DNA from: Iamia majanohamensis
GTDB lineage: Bacteria > Actinomycetota > Acidimicrobiia > Acidimicrobiales > Iamiaceae
Reading direction: 5' to 3'
Length of the DNA stretch: 64,000 nucleotides
Assembly (NCBI RefSeq): GCF_028532485.1
Contig: NZ_CP116942.1
Coordinates: 1,364,001 to 1,428,000, forward strand
The notes under the pieces are model-generated. The model saw only the letters and a program-made list of their open reading frames with translations, had not been told where the DNA came from and ran no database searches. Of the stretch, positions 17,508 to 26,346 are shown in pieces; the stretch's first letter is position 1; each line of letters opens with the position of its first letter. Both the position numbers and the translations under genes were made by a program.

Positions 17508-17545
17508 GGGCGGGGCCAGGCTTCGTCGCCCGCAGGGTCGGCCGC

Positions 17546-17551
17546 TACGCT
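17546..17551 (+). promoter_or_regulatory. -10-like TACGCT upstream of rpmF
   Basis: TACGCT lies about 60 nt before the rpmF ATG, in the only gap of this operon segment. It could provide an internal promoter for rpmF-plsX. Confidence 0.35.
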
Positions 17552-17612
17552 CGTCTCTCCGTGCCCGGGCGACCCCGGGTCTGCCCCGTCCCGAGATCAG
17601 GACACCCCGACG

Positions 17613-17792
17613 ATGGCCGTCCCCAAGAAGAAGACCTCCAAGGCCAAGAGCCGCAGCCGGCGGGCCTCCGCCTGGCGCCTCGACGCCCCGGCCCGCAGCA
17701 CCTGCTCGCGCTGCGGTGCGGTGAAGCTGCCCCACCGCGTCTGCGGCAACTGCGGCTTCTACAAGGGTCGCCAGGCCCTCGACGTCGACTGA
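17613..17792 (+). CDS. rpmF: 50S ribosomal protein L32
   Basis: Large-subunit ribosomal protein of 59 residues: MAVPKKKTSKAKSRSRRAS, then two cysteine pairs, CSRC and CGNC, forming the zinc ribbon of the C+ bL32 type. L28 in this window is also the zinc form. It lies between DUF177 and plsX, its standard place. The start is set by the invariant MAVPKKK. Confidence 0.97.
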   Translation: MAVPKKKTSKAKSRSRRASAWRLDAPARSTCSRCGAVKLPHRVCGNCGFYKGRQALDVD

Positions 17793-17820
17793 GGCCGGGC
17801 CCGGTCCCGACCACGGCCCC

Positions 17821-18825
17821 GTGCCGATGACCCTGCCCGCCCCCATCGCGGTCGACGCCATGGGCGGCGACCGCGCCCCCGACGAGATCGTGGCCGGGGC
17901 CGAGCGGGCCGCGGCCGAGCTCGACCTCCCCGTCGTGCTCGTCGGCGACCCCGACCGGGTGCGGAGCTCGCTCGAGGTCCTGCCCGCCTCCGAGGTCATC
18001 GCCATGGACGAGGACCCGGGGCGGGGCGTCCGGCGCAAGAAGGACTCGTCGCTCGTCCGGGCCGCCGAGGCGGTGCGCGACGGCCGGGCCTCGGCCATGG
18101 TCAGCGCCGGCAACACCGGCGCCACCTGGGGGGCGGCGCTGCTGCGCATGGGGCGGATCAAGGGCGTGTCCCGACCCGCCATCGCCACGCCGCTGCCCCG
18201 GCCCGGCCACGACACCCCGCTGGTGCTGCTCGACGCCGGCGCCAACGTCGACTGCCAGGCCGAGTGGCTGGTGCAGTTCGCCCAGATGGGTGCGGTCTTC
18301 GCCCGCGACCGCTACGGCCTCGACGCCCCCCGCGTGGGGCTCCTGTCGATCGGCGAGGAGCCCGGCAAGGGCGACGGCCTGCGCAAGGAGGCCCACGCCC
18401 TGCTCGACGACCCCTCCTGGGCCGAGCGCTGCGGGGCCACCTTCGCCGGCAACGTCGAGGGTCGCGACCTCATGGCGCCGGGCCTCGACGTGGTGGTCAC
18501 CGACGGCTTCACCGGCAACGTGGCCCTGAAGACCCTGGAGGGCGCCATGCGCTCGCTGGTGGGGGCCGTGCTCGGCGCCTTCGACACCGACGACGCCACC
18601 CGGGCCGCGGGCGACGTGCTCATGCCCGCCCTGCTGCCCCTGTACGGCCAGCTCGACCCCGACGCCACCGGGGGCGCCATGCTCCTCGGCGTCGACGGCG
18701 TGTGCATCATCAGCCACGGGTCCTCCTCCGCGACCGCGGTGGTCAACGCCTGTCGGGTGGCGGCCGAGTCGGTCAGCTCCGGGCTGGTCGACGCCGTCCG
18801 GGGCGCGGTGGGCACGCCCGCCTGA
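17821..18825 (+). CDS. plsX: Phosphate acyltransferase PlsX
   Basis: Makes acyl-phosphate from acyl-ACP as the first step toward lysophosphatidate, with PlsY/PlsC downstream. The 334-residue protein has the hallmark IAVDAMGGDRAPDEIV, the SAGNTGA block, LLDAGANVDC, GEEPGKGD, and DVVVTDGFTGNVALKT. Either the GTG at 17821 or the ATG at 17827 can start it. It lies 28 nt after rpmF. A lysophospholipid acyltransferase gene is present elsewhere in the window (57.5 kb). Confidence 0.96.
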   Translation: MPMTLPAPIAVDAMGGDRAPDEIVAGAERAAAELDLPVVLVGDPDRVRSSLEVLPASEVIAMDEDPGRGVRRKKDSSLVRAAEAVRDGRASAMVSAGNTGATWGAALLRMGRIKGVSRPAIATPLPRPGHDTPLVLLDAGANVDCQAEWLVQFAQMGAVFARDRYGLDAPRVGLLSIGEEPGKGDGLRKEAHALLDDPSWAERCGATFAGNVEGRDLMAPGLDVVVTDGFTGNVALKTLEGAMRSLVGAVLGAFDTDDATRAAGDVLMPALLPLYGQLDPDATGGAMLLGVDGVCIISHGSSSATAVVNACRVAAESVSSGLVDAVRGAVGTPA

Positions 18826-18833
18826 CCCTCCCC

Positions 18834-18854
18834 GTCACCCGTCTGACGGGTGAC
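18834..18854. promoter_or_regulatory. Perfect 21-nt palindrome between plsX and acpP
   Basis: GTCACCCGTC and GACGGGTGAC flank a single T. With a spacer of one base this suits a dimeric repressor site better than a terminator hairpin, although it also follows the plsX stop by only 9 nt. It lies 69 nt upstream of the TAGGAT hexamer of acpP. Confidence 0.45.
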
Positions 18855-18922
18855 AGCCGGCGCCACGACCGACATCGTCCCTGGTCAAACCGATTCACAA
18901 GCGCACGAAGTTGGTCCGCGAC

Positions 18923-18928
18923 TAGGAT
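18923..18928 (+). promoter_or_regulatory. -10-like TAGGAT for acpP
   Basis: TAGGAT lies 33 nt before the acpP start and just ahead of its GAGGAGG site. No good -35 hexamer is seen at 16-18 nt. Confidence 0.45.
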
Positions 18929-18961
18929 CCTCCGGCCGTCACCCGCCCCCGAGGAGGAGCG

Positions 18962-19267
18962 TTGCCCGCCGAGACCCACACCCAGCAGGGCCCGATGAGT
19001 CGCCAGGAGGTCTTCGAGCTGATCCGCGACCGCCTGGTCGACATCCTCGAGATCGACGCCTCCGAGGTCCACGAGGGCGACTCCTTCGCCGACGACCTGG
19101 AGGCCGACTCCCTCGCCCTCATCGAGCTGGTCGAGGCCCTCGAGGAGGAGGTCGGCGAGCGCAGCGTCGGGTTCCGCATCGAGGACGAGGACCTGGAGGA
19201 CCTGAAGACGGTCCGCGACGCGGTCGACTACGTCTACGCCCGCGTGGGCGACGGCGCCGGGTCCTGA
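18962..19267 (+). CDS. acpP: Acyl carrier protein
   Basis: Carries growing acyl chains on a 4'-phosphopantetheine arm. The attachment site is Ser50 in EADSLALIELVEALEEE. The protein is 101 residues, about 20 longer than E. coli ACP, because of an N-terminal extension and a slightly longer end. The TTG start at 18962 is preferred because GAGGAGG ends a few bases upstream; an ATG at 18995 would remove 11 residues. The product is strongly acidic, as expected. The plsX-acpP-rnc order is the common bacterial fatty-acid/RNase III arrangement. Confidence 0.93.
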   Translation: MPAETHTQQGPMSRQEVFELIRDRLVDILEIDASEVHEGDSFADDLEADSLALIELVEALEEEVGERSVGFRIEDEDLEDLKTVRDAVDYVYARVGDGAGS

Positions 19268-19296
19268 CCGAGGCCCCCGCACCCGTCGCGCCGTCG

Positions 19297-20037
19297 TTGG
19301 CCGAGCGCCTGGGGCACACCTTCGCCGACCCCGGACTGCTGGAGATGGCGATCTGCCACCGCTCCTGGTGCGCCGAGAACCCGGGGGGCCGGTCGAACGA
19401 GCGCCTGGAGTTCCTCGGCGACGCGGTCCTGGGCGCGGTCGTGGCCGAGGAGCTCTACCGGCGCTTCCCCGACGCGGACGAGGGCTGGCTGTCGCGCGCC
19501 CGGGCCACCGTGGTGCGGGCCAGCACCCTGGCCGAGGCGGCCGAGGAGGTCGGCCTGGGGGCGGAGATCCGCCTGGGCAAGGGGGAGGAGGCCACGGGGG
19601 GACGGGAGAAGCCGTCGATCCTGGCCGACGGCCTGGAGGCGCTCATCGGGGCCGTCCACCTCGACGCCGGACGGGCCGCCTCGGCGGCTGCGGTCATGAC
19701 CCTCCTCGGCGACCGCATCGCCACCGCCTCGGGGGCGCCGGGCCACCTCGACGACAAGACGCTGCTCCAGGAGCACGCCAGCCAGGTCCTGGGCGAGGTC
19801 GTCACCTACGCGGTGACCGACTCCGGGCCCGAGCACGACAAGACCTTCGAGGCCACCGCCCGCATCCGCGGGCGGAGCCTCGGCTCCGGCACCGGCCGGA
19901 CCAAGAAGCAGGCCGAGCAGCGCGCCGCGCGCCAGGCCTACGAGGCCCTCACCGGCCCCGACGGCGCCGGTGCGCCCGACCCCACCACCCCTGCGGGCAC
20001 CGTGCCCGCGCCCAGCACGAAGGACGAGGATGCCTGA
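19297..20037 (+). CDS. rnc: Ribonuclease III
   Basis: Cuts double-stranded RNA in rRNA precursors and regulatory RNAs. The nuclease domain shows the signature NERLEFLGDAVLG near 39-51 of this reading, with the second acidic cluster EALIGAVHLDAG. A C-terminal dsRNA-binding domain follows (KTLLQEHASQ; DKTFEATARIRGRSLGSGTG; KKQAEQRAARQAYEAL). There is no ATG or GTG near the N-terminus. I use the TTG at 19297, which gives the usual LAERLGHTF beginning and 246 residues. A CTG at 19264 overlapping the acpP stop (CTGA) would add 11. The stop overlaps the following glycosylase start by 8 nt. Confidence 0.94.
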   Translation: MAERLGHTFADPGLLEMAICHRSWCAENPGGRSNERLEFLGDAVLGAVVAEELYRRFPDADEGWLSRARATVVRASTLAEAAEEVGLGAEIRLGKGEEATGGREKPSILADGLEALIGAVHLDAGRAASAAAVMTLLGDRIATASGAPGHLDDKTLLQEHASQVLGEVVTYAVTDSGPEHDKTFEATARIRGRSLGSGTGRTKKQAEQRAARQAYEALTGPDGAGAPDPTTPAGTVPAPSTKDEDA

Positions 20038-20863
20038 GCTGCCCGAGATGGAGACCCTGCGACGCGACCTGGACCGCGAGGTGGGGGGCAAGCGCATCAA
20101 GACGATCGACGCCCCCGGGCGCAGCGCGTTCTCCCGCATGCCCAAGAAGCAGGTCCTGGAGCGCCTCGACGGCGTCAAGATCAGCTCCGCCGACCGGCGG
20201 GGCCTGCTGCTCACCCTGAAGCTGGACTCCGGCGAGCTGCTCGTCATCGACGTCCGCGAGTCGGGCGGCATGCGGAAGACCACGCCCAAGGAGGAGACGG
20301 CCAAGGGCACCCAGGTGGTGATCTCGTTCACCCAGGGGGGCCAGCTGCGGCTCATCGACCCCGAGGGGAACATGAACGTCTGGGTCGCCACGCCCGAGGA
20401 GCTGCTCGAGCAGGAGCCGGTGCTGACCGAGCTGGGCCTCGACCCGGTCGTCGAGCCCATCTCCTGGACCACCTTCGGCCACCTGCTGCTGAGCCGGGCC
20501 CAGACGGTCAAGCAGTTCCTCACCGACCCCACCGCCGTGGTCGGCATCGGCCCGGTCTACTCCGACGAGATCATCTGGCAGTCGGGCCTCCGCCACGACC
20601 GCGAGACCAACCAGCTGACCTCCCAGGAGATGCGCCGCCTCTACCGGGCGGTCGTGGAGACGCTGCACGACGGGGCCAAGCACCGGGGGACCACCCTGGC
20701 CGACGGCAACTACCACGACCTGGCGGGCAAGCCCGGCGGCTACCAGGACATGCTCCAGGTCTACGAGCGGGCGGGCGAGGCCTGCCGGCGCTGCCGGGGC
20801 ACCATCGCCAAGGTGCGCTACTCCAAGTCGCACGTCTTCATGTGCCCCGACTGCCAGGTCTGA
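20030..20863 (+). CDS. Fpg/Nei-family DNA glycosylase, divergent MutM
   Basis: This 277-residue base-excision-repair glycosylase starts PELPEMETLRRDL with the catalytic Pro and Glu. A helix-two-turn-helix region and a C-terminal zinc finger (CRRC ... CPDC) complete the fold. It sits in the mutM position between rnc and smc. Three usual DNA-contact positions look altered: the Lys after RRG in the beta-clamp loop is Leu59, the Asn of VAGIGN is Pro175 in VVGIGPVYSDE, and the zinc-finger loop reads KSHVFMC rather than the Arg-containing GRGT type. Catalysis or lesion range may therefore differ from 8-oxoG-specific MutM. Confidence 0.85.
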   Translation: MPELPEMETLRRDLDREVGGKRIKTIDAPGRSAFSRMPKKQVLERLDGVKISSADRRGLLLTLKLDSGELLVIDVRESGGMRKTTPKEETAKGTQVVISFTQGGQLRLIDPEGNMNVWVATPEELLEQEPVLTELGLDPVVEPISWTTFGHLLLSRAQTVKQFLTDPTAVVGIGPVYSDEIIWQSGLRHDRETNQLTSQEMRRLYRAVVETLHDGAKHRGTTLADGNYHDLAGKPGGYQDMLQVYERAGEACRRCRGTIAKVRYSKSHVFMCPDCQV

Positions 20864-20876
20864 CCGGACCCCCGCC

Positions 20877-23800
20877 GTGTTCCTCCGGTCCCTGAGCCTG
20901 AAGGGGTTCAAGTCCTTCGCCGACGCGACCGACCTGGCCATGGAGCCGGGGGTCACCGTGGTGGTGGGCCCCAACGGGTCCGGGAAGTCGAACGTGGTCG
21001 ACGCCATCGCCTGGGTCCTCGGCGCCCAGGCCCCGAGCGCGGTCCGCAGCCAGAAGATGGAGGACGTCATCTTCGCCGGCACCGCGACCCGCCCGGCGCT
21101 CGGGCGGGCCGAGGTGGCGCTCACCATCGACAACTCGGCGGGCCTGCTGCCCATCGACTTCGCCGAGGTCACCATCACCCGCACCCTGTGGCGCTCGGGC
21201 GACAGCGAGTACGCGATCAACGGCGTGCCCTGCCGCATGCTCGACGTGCAGGAGCTCCTGTCGGACTCCGGGGTGGGCCGCCAGCAGCACGTCATCATCT
21301 CCCAGGGCCAGATCGACGCGGTGCTGAACGCCCGGCCCGAGGAGCGCCGCCTCATCATCGAGGAGGCGGCCGGGATCCTGAAGTACCGGCGGCGCAAGGA
21401 GAAGGCCGAGCGCCGCCTGGCCGGCACCGAGGCCAACCTGCTGCGGCTCCAGGACCTCCTCCGGGAGGTGCGCCGCCAGCTGCGGCCCCTCGAGCGCCAG
21501 GCCGAGGCCGCCCGCCGCCACGGCGACCTGGTGGCCGAGCTCACCGCCCGCCGGATCCACCTCGCCGGCGCCGACCTGCGCCGCCTCCGCTCCCGGCTGG
21601 AGGCGGCCGAGGGCACCCGTCGCGACCTGCGCACGCGCGAGGGCGAGGCCAAGGGCGAGCTGGCGTCCCTCGACGCCGCGGTGCTGGCCGCGGAGACGCG
21701 CCTGTCGGCCACGGGGGGTGACGACCTGGGCGACGACCTGGCCCGGTGCGAGGCCCTGCGCGAGCGGGCCCGGGGCCTGGCCGCGGTGCTGGCCGAGCGC
21801 CGCAGGGGCCTCGAGCGCCAGCGGGGCGCGGCGGTCGACGAGGCCGTCATCGCCTCGCTCGAGGCCGAGGCCGCCCGTCTCGACGCCGAGCTCGACGCGG
21901 TCCGGGCCGACGCCACCCGCCTGGTGCCCGACACCGAGCGGCTCCAGGAGGCCGAGGCCACCCTGGCCGCGGAGCGGGCCGAGCTGGCCGAGCGCTGGTC
22001 CTCCGACGACGGCGACGTCGCCGCGTCGTGGGACCAGGCCGGTGCGGTGCCGTCGAGCCGGGCCGCCGAGGTGCGCGGCGAGCTGGCCGCGGTGCGGTCG
22101 TCGGTGGAGCGGGGCGACGACGAGCTGCGCCGGGTCGCCGACCGCCAGGAGGCCCTGGCGGCCAAGGCGGCCCGCCTCGAGCAGGAGTCCGAGCGCCTGC
22201 GGGGCGAGCTGGCCGCGGCCGAGGAGGCCGAGGGGACGCTGGTGGAGGCGGTCGACGCAGCCACCGAGGCCCGGGCCGCGGCCGAGTCCGCCGCGGCCGC
22301 AGCCGAGGAGCGGCGCCGGTCCGCCGACGGCGAGCGCCACCGGTGGGCGGCGCGGGCCGACGCCCTGGCCCTGGCCCTCGACGAGGCCCGGGCCCAGGCC
22401 GGGCTGGACCGCCTGGCCGACGTCGAGGGCGTCCGGGGCACCCTGCTCGACGTGGTCGCCGTCGACGAGGGCTGGGAGGCCGCCTTCGAGGCCGCCTCGG
22501 GCCCCGCCCTGGGGGCCGTCGTGGTCGACGGGCTCGACGGCGCCCGCCGGGCCCTGTCCACCCTGGTCGAGGGGGGCCTGACCGGCGCGGTGGTGCCCCT
22601 CGGCGCCGGCGCGGCCGTCCCCGCCTCCGTCGACGACGGGCCCCGGGCCCTGCGTCCCCACGTCCGCGCCACCGCCCCCGGGGTCGATGCCCTGCTCGAT
22701 GCCCTCGTCGGTCCCGTCCTCGTCGTCGACGACTGGCCCGCGGCGGTGGACGCCGCCCTCGCCGCCCCCGACCGGGTCGTCGTCACCCGGGGCGGCGACC
22801 GCTTCGCCCCCGACGGCTGGCGGGTCGGGGCGGCGGGCTCGGGCGCCACCGGTGCGGCCCTGGCCGAGGCCCGCGACCGGGCCGAGGCCGCCGGGCTCGA
22901 GGCCGACCGGGCCGCCGAGGAGCAGGCCGAGCGGCAGCGCCGGGTCGCCGACGCCCGGGCCGCCGAGGCCGATGCCGGCCGGGTCCTCGACCGCAACGAC
23001 GGGCGCCTGGTGGCGGCGGGCGACGCCCTCCAGCGCACCGACGCCGACCGCCGGGACCTGGTCACCGAGGCCGAGTCGCTCGGCGCCCACGCCACCGAGC
23101 TGGGGGAGCGGGTGGGGCGGGACCGGGAGCGGGTGGCGGCCCTGGAGGCCGAGCTGCCCGGCCTGGAGGCCGAGGAGGCCCGCCGGGCCGACCGGGTGCG
23201 CGCTGCGGCCGACGCCCGGGCCGCCATCGAGGAGCGGGCCACGGCGGTCGCCACCCTGCGCAGCGACATCGAGGTGCGGGCGGCCAGCATCGAGGAGCGC
23301 ACCGCCTTCCTCACCGGCCGTCGCGAGGAGGTCGAGGAGCGGCTCTCCCGCAACCAGGCCCAGCGACGCGACGCGGAGAGCCGGCGCGTCGGCCTCGAGG
23401 CCCAGGACCGCGCCGTGGGCCGGCTGGCCGCGGTGGTCGCCGACCGCCTCGCCGTGGTCGACACCGCCCTGGCCTCGCTCCGCGACCGGCGCCAGCGCCA
23501 GAGCGACGCAGCCCGGGCGGTGGCCGCCGAGCTCGAGTCGCTGCGATCCCGGCGCAGCGCGGCGGAGTCGGGCCTGGCCGAGACCCGGGAGCGCCTGGGG
23601 CGGGCCGAGCTGGAGATCTCCGAGGTCCAGCTGCGCATCGAGAACGCGGTCGAGGCCATGCGTCGCGACCTCGACGTCGACCCCGACACCGCCCTGGCCG
23701 CCCCGGCCCCGGAGGTGCCCGAGGGCACCACCGCGGTGGGGCGGGTGCGCGAGCTAGAGCGCGAGCTGCGCCTGCTCGGTCCCATCAACCCGCTGGCGCT

Positions 23801-24371
23801 GGAGGAGTTCACCGCCCTCCAGGAGCGCCACGCCCACGTCGAGGGCCAGCTGGAGGACGTGAAGTCGGCCCGGCGTGACCTGGCCAAGGTGATCCGGGCC
23901 GTCGACGCCGAGATCGTCAACGTGTTCGCGGCCGCCTACGCGGACGTCGAGAGCGGCTTCCGGCACCTGTTCGACACCCTGTTCCCCGGCGGCCAGGGTC
24001 GGCTCACCCTCACCACCCCCGACGACCTCCTCTCGACCGGTGTCGAGATCGAGGCCAAGCCGTCGGGCAAGAACGTGAAGAAGCTGTCGCTGCTCTCCGG
24101 CGGGGAGCGGTCCCTCACCGCCCTGGCGTACCTCTTCGCCGTGTTCCGGGCCCGGCCGTCGCCCTTCTACGTGATGGACGAGGTCGAGGCCGCCCTCGAC
24201 GACGTGAACCTGCACCGCTTCCTCGGCCTGGTGGCCGAGTTCCGGGCCGACGCCCAGCTCATCATCGTCAGCCACCAGAAGCGCACCATGGAGGCCGCCG
24301 ACCTGCTCTACGGGGTCACCATGAAGCCAGGCGGCTCCTCGCAGGTGGTGAGCGAGAAGGTCGACGTCTAG
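20877..24371 (+). CDS. smc: Chromosome segregation ATPase SMC
   Basis: The 1164-residue SMC forms the long-armed dimer that organises chromosomes with ScpA/ScpB. The N-terminal head has GPNGSGKSNVVDAIAWVLG with Walker A at 31-38. Two long coiled coils flank the hinge near residues 520-660 (VRGTLLDVVAVDEGWEAAFE). The C-terminal head has the ABC signature LSGGERSLTALAYLF and Walker B YVMDEVEAALDD. The coils are unusually rich in Ala, Arg and Glu because of the GC content. The GTG at 20877 follows the glycosylase stop by 13 nt. The scpAB genes are not in the window. Confidence 0.97.
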   Translation: MFLRSLSLKGFKSFADATDLAMEPGVTVVVGPNGSGKSNVVDAIAWVLGAQAPSAVRSQKMEDVIFAGTATRPALGRAEVALTIDNSAGLLPIDFAEVTITRTLWRSGDSEYAINGVPCRMLDVQELLSDSGVGRQQHVIISQGQIDAVLNARPEERRLIIEEAAGILKYRRRKEKAERRLAGTEANLLRLQDLLREVRRQLRPLERQAEAARRHGDLVAELTARRIHLAGADLRRLRSRLEAAEGTRRDLRTREGEAKGELASLDAAVLAAETRLSATGGDDLGDDLARCEALRERARGLAAVLAERRRGLERQRGAAVDEAVIASLEAEAARLDAELDAVRADATRLVPDTERLQEAEATLAAERAELAERWSSDDGDVAASWDQAGAVPSSRAAEVRGELAAVRSSVERGDDELRRVADRQEALAAKAARLEQESERLRGELAAAEEAEGTLVEAVDAATEARAAAESAAAAAEERRRSADGERHRWAARADALALALDEARAQAGLDRLADVEGVRGTLLDVVAVDEGWEAAFEAASGPALGAVVVDGLDGARRALSTLVEGGLTGAVVPLGAGAAVPASVDDGPRALRPHVRATAPGVDALLDALVGPVLVVDDWPAAVDAALAAPDRVVVTRGGDRFAPDGWRVGAAGSGATGAALAEARDRAEAAGLEADRAAEEQAERQRRVADARAAEADAGRVLDRNDGRLVAAGDALQRTDADRRDLVTEAESLGAHATELGERVGRDRERVAALEAELPGLEAEEARRADRVRAAADARAAIEERATAVATLRSDIEVRAASIEERTAFLTGRREEVEERLSRNQAQRRDAESRRVGLEAQDRAVGRLAAVVADRLAVVDTALASLRDRRQRQSDAARAVAAELESLRSRRSAAESGLAETRERLGRAELEISEVQLRIENAVEAMRRDLDVDPDTALAAPAPEVPEGTTAVGRVRELERELRLLGPINPLALEEFTALQERHAHVEGQLEDVKSARRDLAKVIRAVDAEIVNVFAAAYADVESGFRHLFDTLFPGGQGRLTLTTPDDLLSTGVEIEAKPSGKNVKKLSLLSGGERSLTALAYLFAVFRARPSPFYVMDEVEAALDDVNLHRFLGLVAEFRADAQLIIVSHQKRTMEAADLLYGVTMKPGGSSQVVSEKVDV

Positions 24372-24404
24372 GTCCGGACCGGGCGGCCGGGGCCCCGGGC
24401 CGGG

Positions 24405-26195
24405 TCAGCCGGCGGGCTGGGTGGGGGCCGGGGGCTGCGACCCCGCCGAGGAGGTCTGCAGCACCACCAGGCGGTCGTCGTTGCGGGTGGGCTCGCGCGA
24501 CGTGGCCATGCCGGGCACGCCGTCGGCGCGCACCGCGATGAGCGGCATCTGGCTCTCGCTGGCGGCTTGGCCCGGGTCGAGGGCCACCACGCCGGCCCCG
24601 TGGTCCGCCAGCAGCTGGTCGAGGTGCTCCTGGGTGAGGTCCCGGAAGGCCCGTCGGCCCTCGTGGGCCTCGCCCTCCTGGGCCCGCTGGTCCTCGTCGT
24701 CGCGGGCGATCCGCCACACGTTGGCCCGCCCCAGGTGCCGGGTGACGCGGCTGACGCCGAAGGCGTCGAGCGCCTCGGCCCCGGAGCCGACCACGGCCAG
24801 GCGGCCGCCCACCCCGTCGAGGGCGGAGGCCAGGTCGTCGCCCTCCAGGCGCCCGGCGTAGACGAGCAGCCCCGCCTCGCGGGCCTCGTCGGCCAGCTCG
24901 TCGGTCTCGGCCACCACGAGCACGGGCACGCCGAGGTCGGTCAGGGCCGTGCCCAGGGCCCGGGCCCAGCGGCGGGCACCGATCAGCACCACGCCCGTGG
25001 GCTCGGGCACGTCGACCTGCAGGCGCCGGGCCAGGGGCCGGGCGAGGGGGCCGTAGACGATCGTGGTGCCGGCCACCACGAGGAAGGTGAGGGCGGCCAG
25101 GTCCTCGCCGCCGGGGAGCCCGGCCTCGGTCAGCTCGAAGCCGAACACGGCCGAGACCGACACCGCGACGATGCCCCGGGGCGCGAGGGAGGCGAGGTAG
25201 GTGCGTTCCTTGCCGGTGAGGGAGGTGCCGGCGGTGGAGACGAGCACCGCCAGCGGGCGCACGACGAGGACGAGGACGGCGAGCAGGAGGGCGGCGGGCA
25301 CCAGGTTGTCGGTGAGGGTGGAGGCCTCCACCCGGGCACCGAGGATCACGAAGATGCCGGCCAGGATGAGCGCGGCCAGGTGCTCGTGGAGCTCGACGAT
25401 CGGCTCGATGGCCACCCGGCGCTGGTTGGCCAGGACCACGCCGGCCACGGTGGCCGCGTACAGGCCGGCGTCGGTGCCCAGCTCGTTGGCGATGGCGTAG
25501 GCGACCAGGGCGGCCACCAGCGACAGCGGGCCGCGCAGGTGGTCCGAGATCCAGTGCCGGTCGAGGACCACCACCAGGCCGGCGGCCACCACCGCCCCCA
25601 CCACGCAGCCGACGACGGTGATGCTCCCGACCGCCACCACCGCCTCGCCGATGGAGCCGTCGTCGAGCAGCAGGACCTCGAGCACGCTGACGCCGAGCAC
25701 CGCGCCGACGGGGTCGATGATGATGCCCTCCCAGCGGAGGATGCGCCCGACCCGGGGCCGCAGCCGGGCCTGGCGCAGCAGGGGGATCACCACCGTCGGC
25801 CCGGTCACGACCATGATCGACCCGAAGAGGACGGCGACGCCGCGGGGGAGGTCGGTGAGGAGGGCGGCCGCGGTGGCGCCCAGGGCGAGGGTGACGAGGA
25901 CGCCGAGGGTGAGGAGGCGGACCACCACCCGGCGGGTGGTGGAGCCGATCTCGGCCCAGCGCAGGCTGAGCCCGCCCTCGAAGAGCAGCAGCCCGACGCC
26001 GAGGGCGATCATGGAGCTGAGCAGCTCGTCCTCGAAGGTGTCGCTCGGGTCGATGAGCCCCAGCGCCGGTCCCACCAGGAGCCCGGCGGCCAGCATGAGG
26101 ACGATCGACGGCAGTCGGAGGCGCGTCCCCAGCCACTGGGCGCCGATGCCGAGGCCGAACGCGAGGGCGAGCACGGCCGCCGGTTCGTGGATCAC
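24405..26195 (-). CDS. Cation:proton antiporter (CPA family) with TrkA-N/RCK-like domain
   Basis: The 596-residue membrane transporter probably exchanges Na+ or K+ for H+. About twelve hydrophobic segments fill residues 5-400, including the family blocks MIALGVGLLLFEGGLSL, MVVTGPTVVIPLL, EGIIIDPVGAVLGV (acidic pair in the transport core) and APRGIVAVSVSAVF. The cytosolic C-terminus has a Rossmann stretch (GVVLIGARRWARALGTAL; RLAVVGSGAEALDAFGV) like TrkA-N/RCK regulators that bind nucleotides, then a tail. The GTG start at 26195 is set by a GGAGAG site. It converges on smc. Confidence 0.9.
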   Translation of the reverse strand: MIHEPAAVLALAFGLGIGAQWLGTRLRLPSIVLMLAAGLLVGPALGLIDPSDTFEDELLSSMIALGVGLLLFEGGLSLRWAEIGSTTRRVVVRLLTLGVLVTLALGATAAALLTDLPRGVAVLFGSIMVVTGPTVVIPLLRQARLRPRVGRILRWEGIIIDPVGAVLGVSVLEVLLLDDGSIGEAVVAVGSITVVGCVVGAVVAAGLVVVLDRHWISDHLRGPLSLVAALVAYAIANELGTDAGLYAATVAGVVLANQRRVAIEPIVELHEHLAALILAGIFVILGARVEASTLTDNLVPAALLLAVLVLVVRPLAVLVSTAGTSLTGKERTYLASLAPRGIVAVSVSAVFGFELTEAGLPGGEDLAALTFLVVAGTTIVYGPLARPLARRLQVDVPEPTGVVLIGARRWARALGTALTDLGVPVLVVAETDELADEAREAGLLVYAGRLEGDDLASALDGVGGRLAVVGSGAEALDAFGVSRVTRHLGRANVWRIARDDEDQRAQEGEAHEGRRAFRDLTQEHLDQLLADHGAGVVALDPGQAASESQMPLIAVRADGVPGMATSREPTRNDDRLVVLQTSSAGSQPPAPTQPAG

Positions 26196-26346
26196 AGGCT
26201 CTCCGTCGGGTGGGGCGGATCGTGGGCCAAGCGCCCAAGTCTGGCGTGTGGGAGCGGGTGGGGCGCGCCGGAGCCGCGAGGGCCGGTCGTGGCCGGGCCC
26301 GGAGGCGGTCGGGCCGTGGGGTGCGCCCACCCGCCGACGCGGGGGC

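Noticed and set aside
19949-23920. Minus-strand open frame of about 1320 codons opposite smc
   Set aside because: The product is a Ser/Arg/Ala-only sequence without structure. It mirrors the codon bias of smc.
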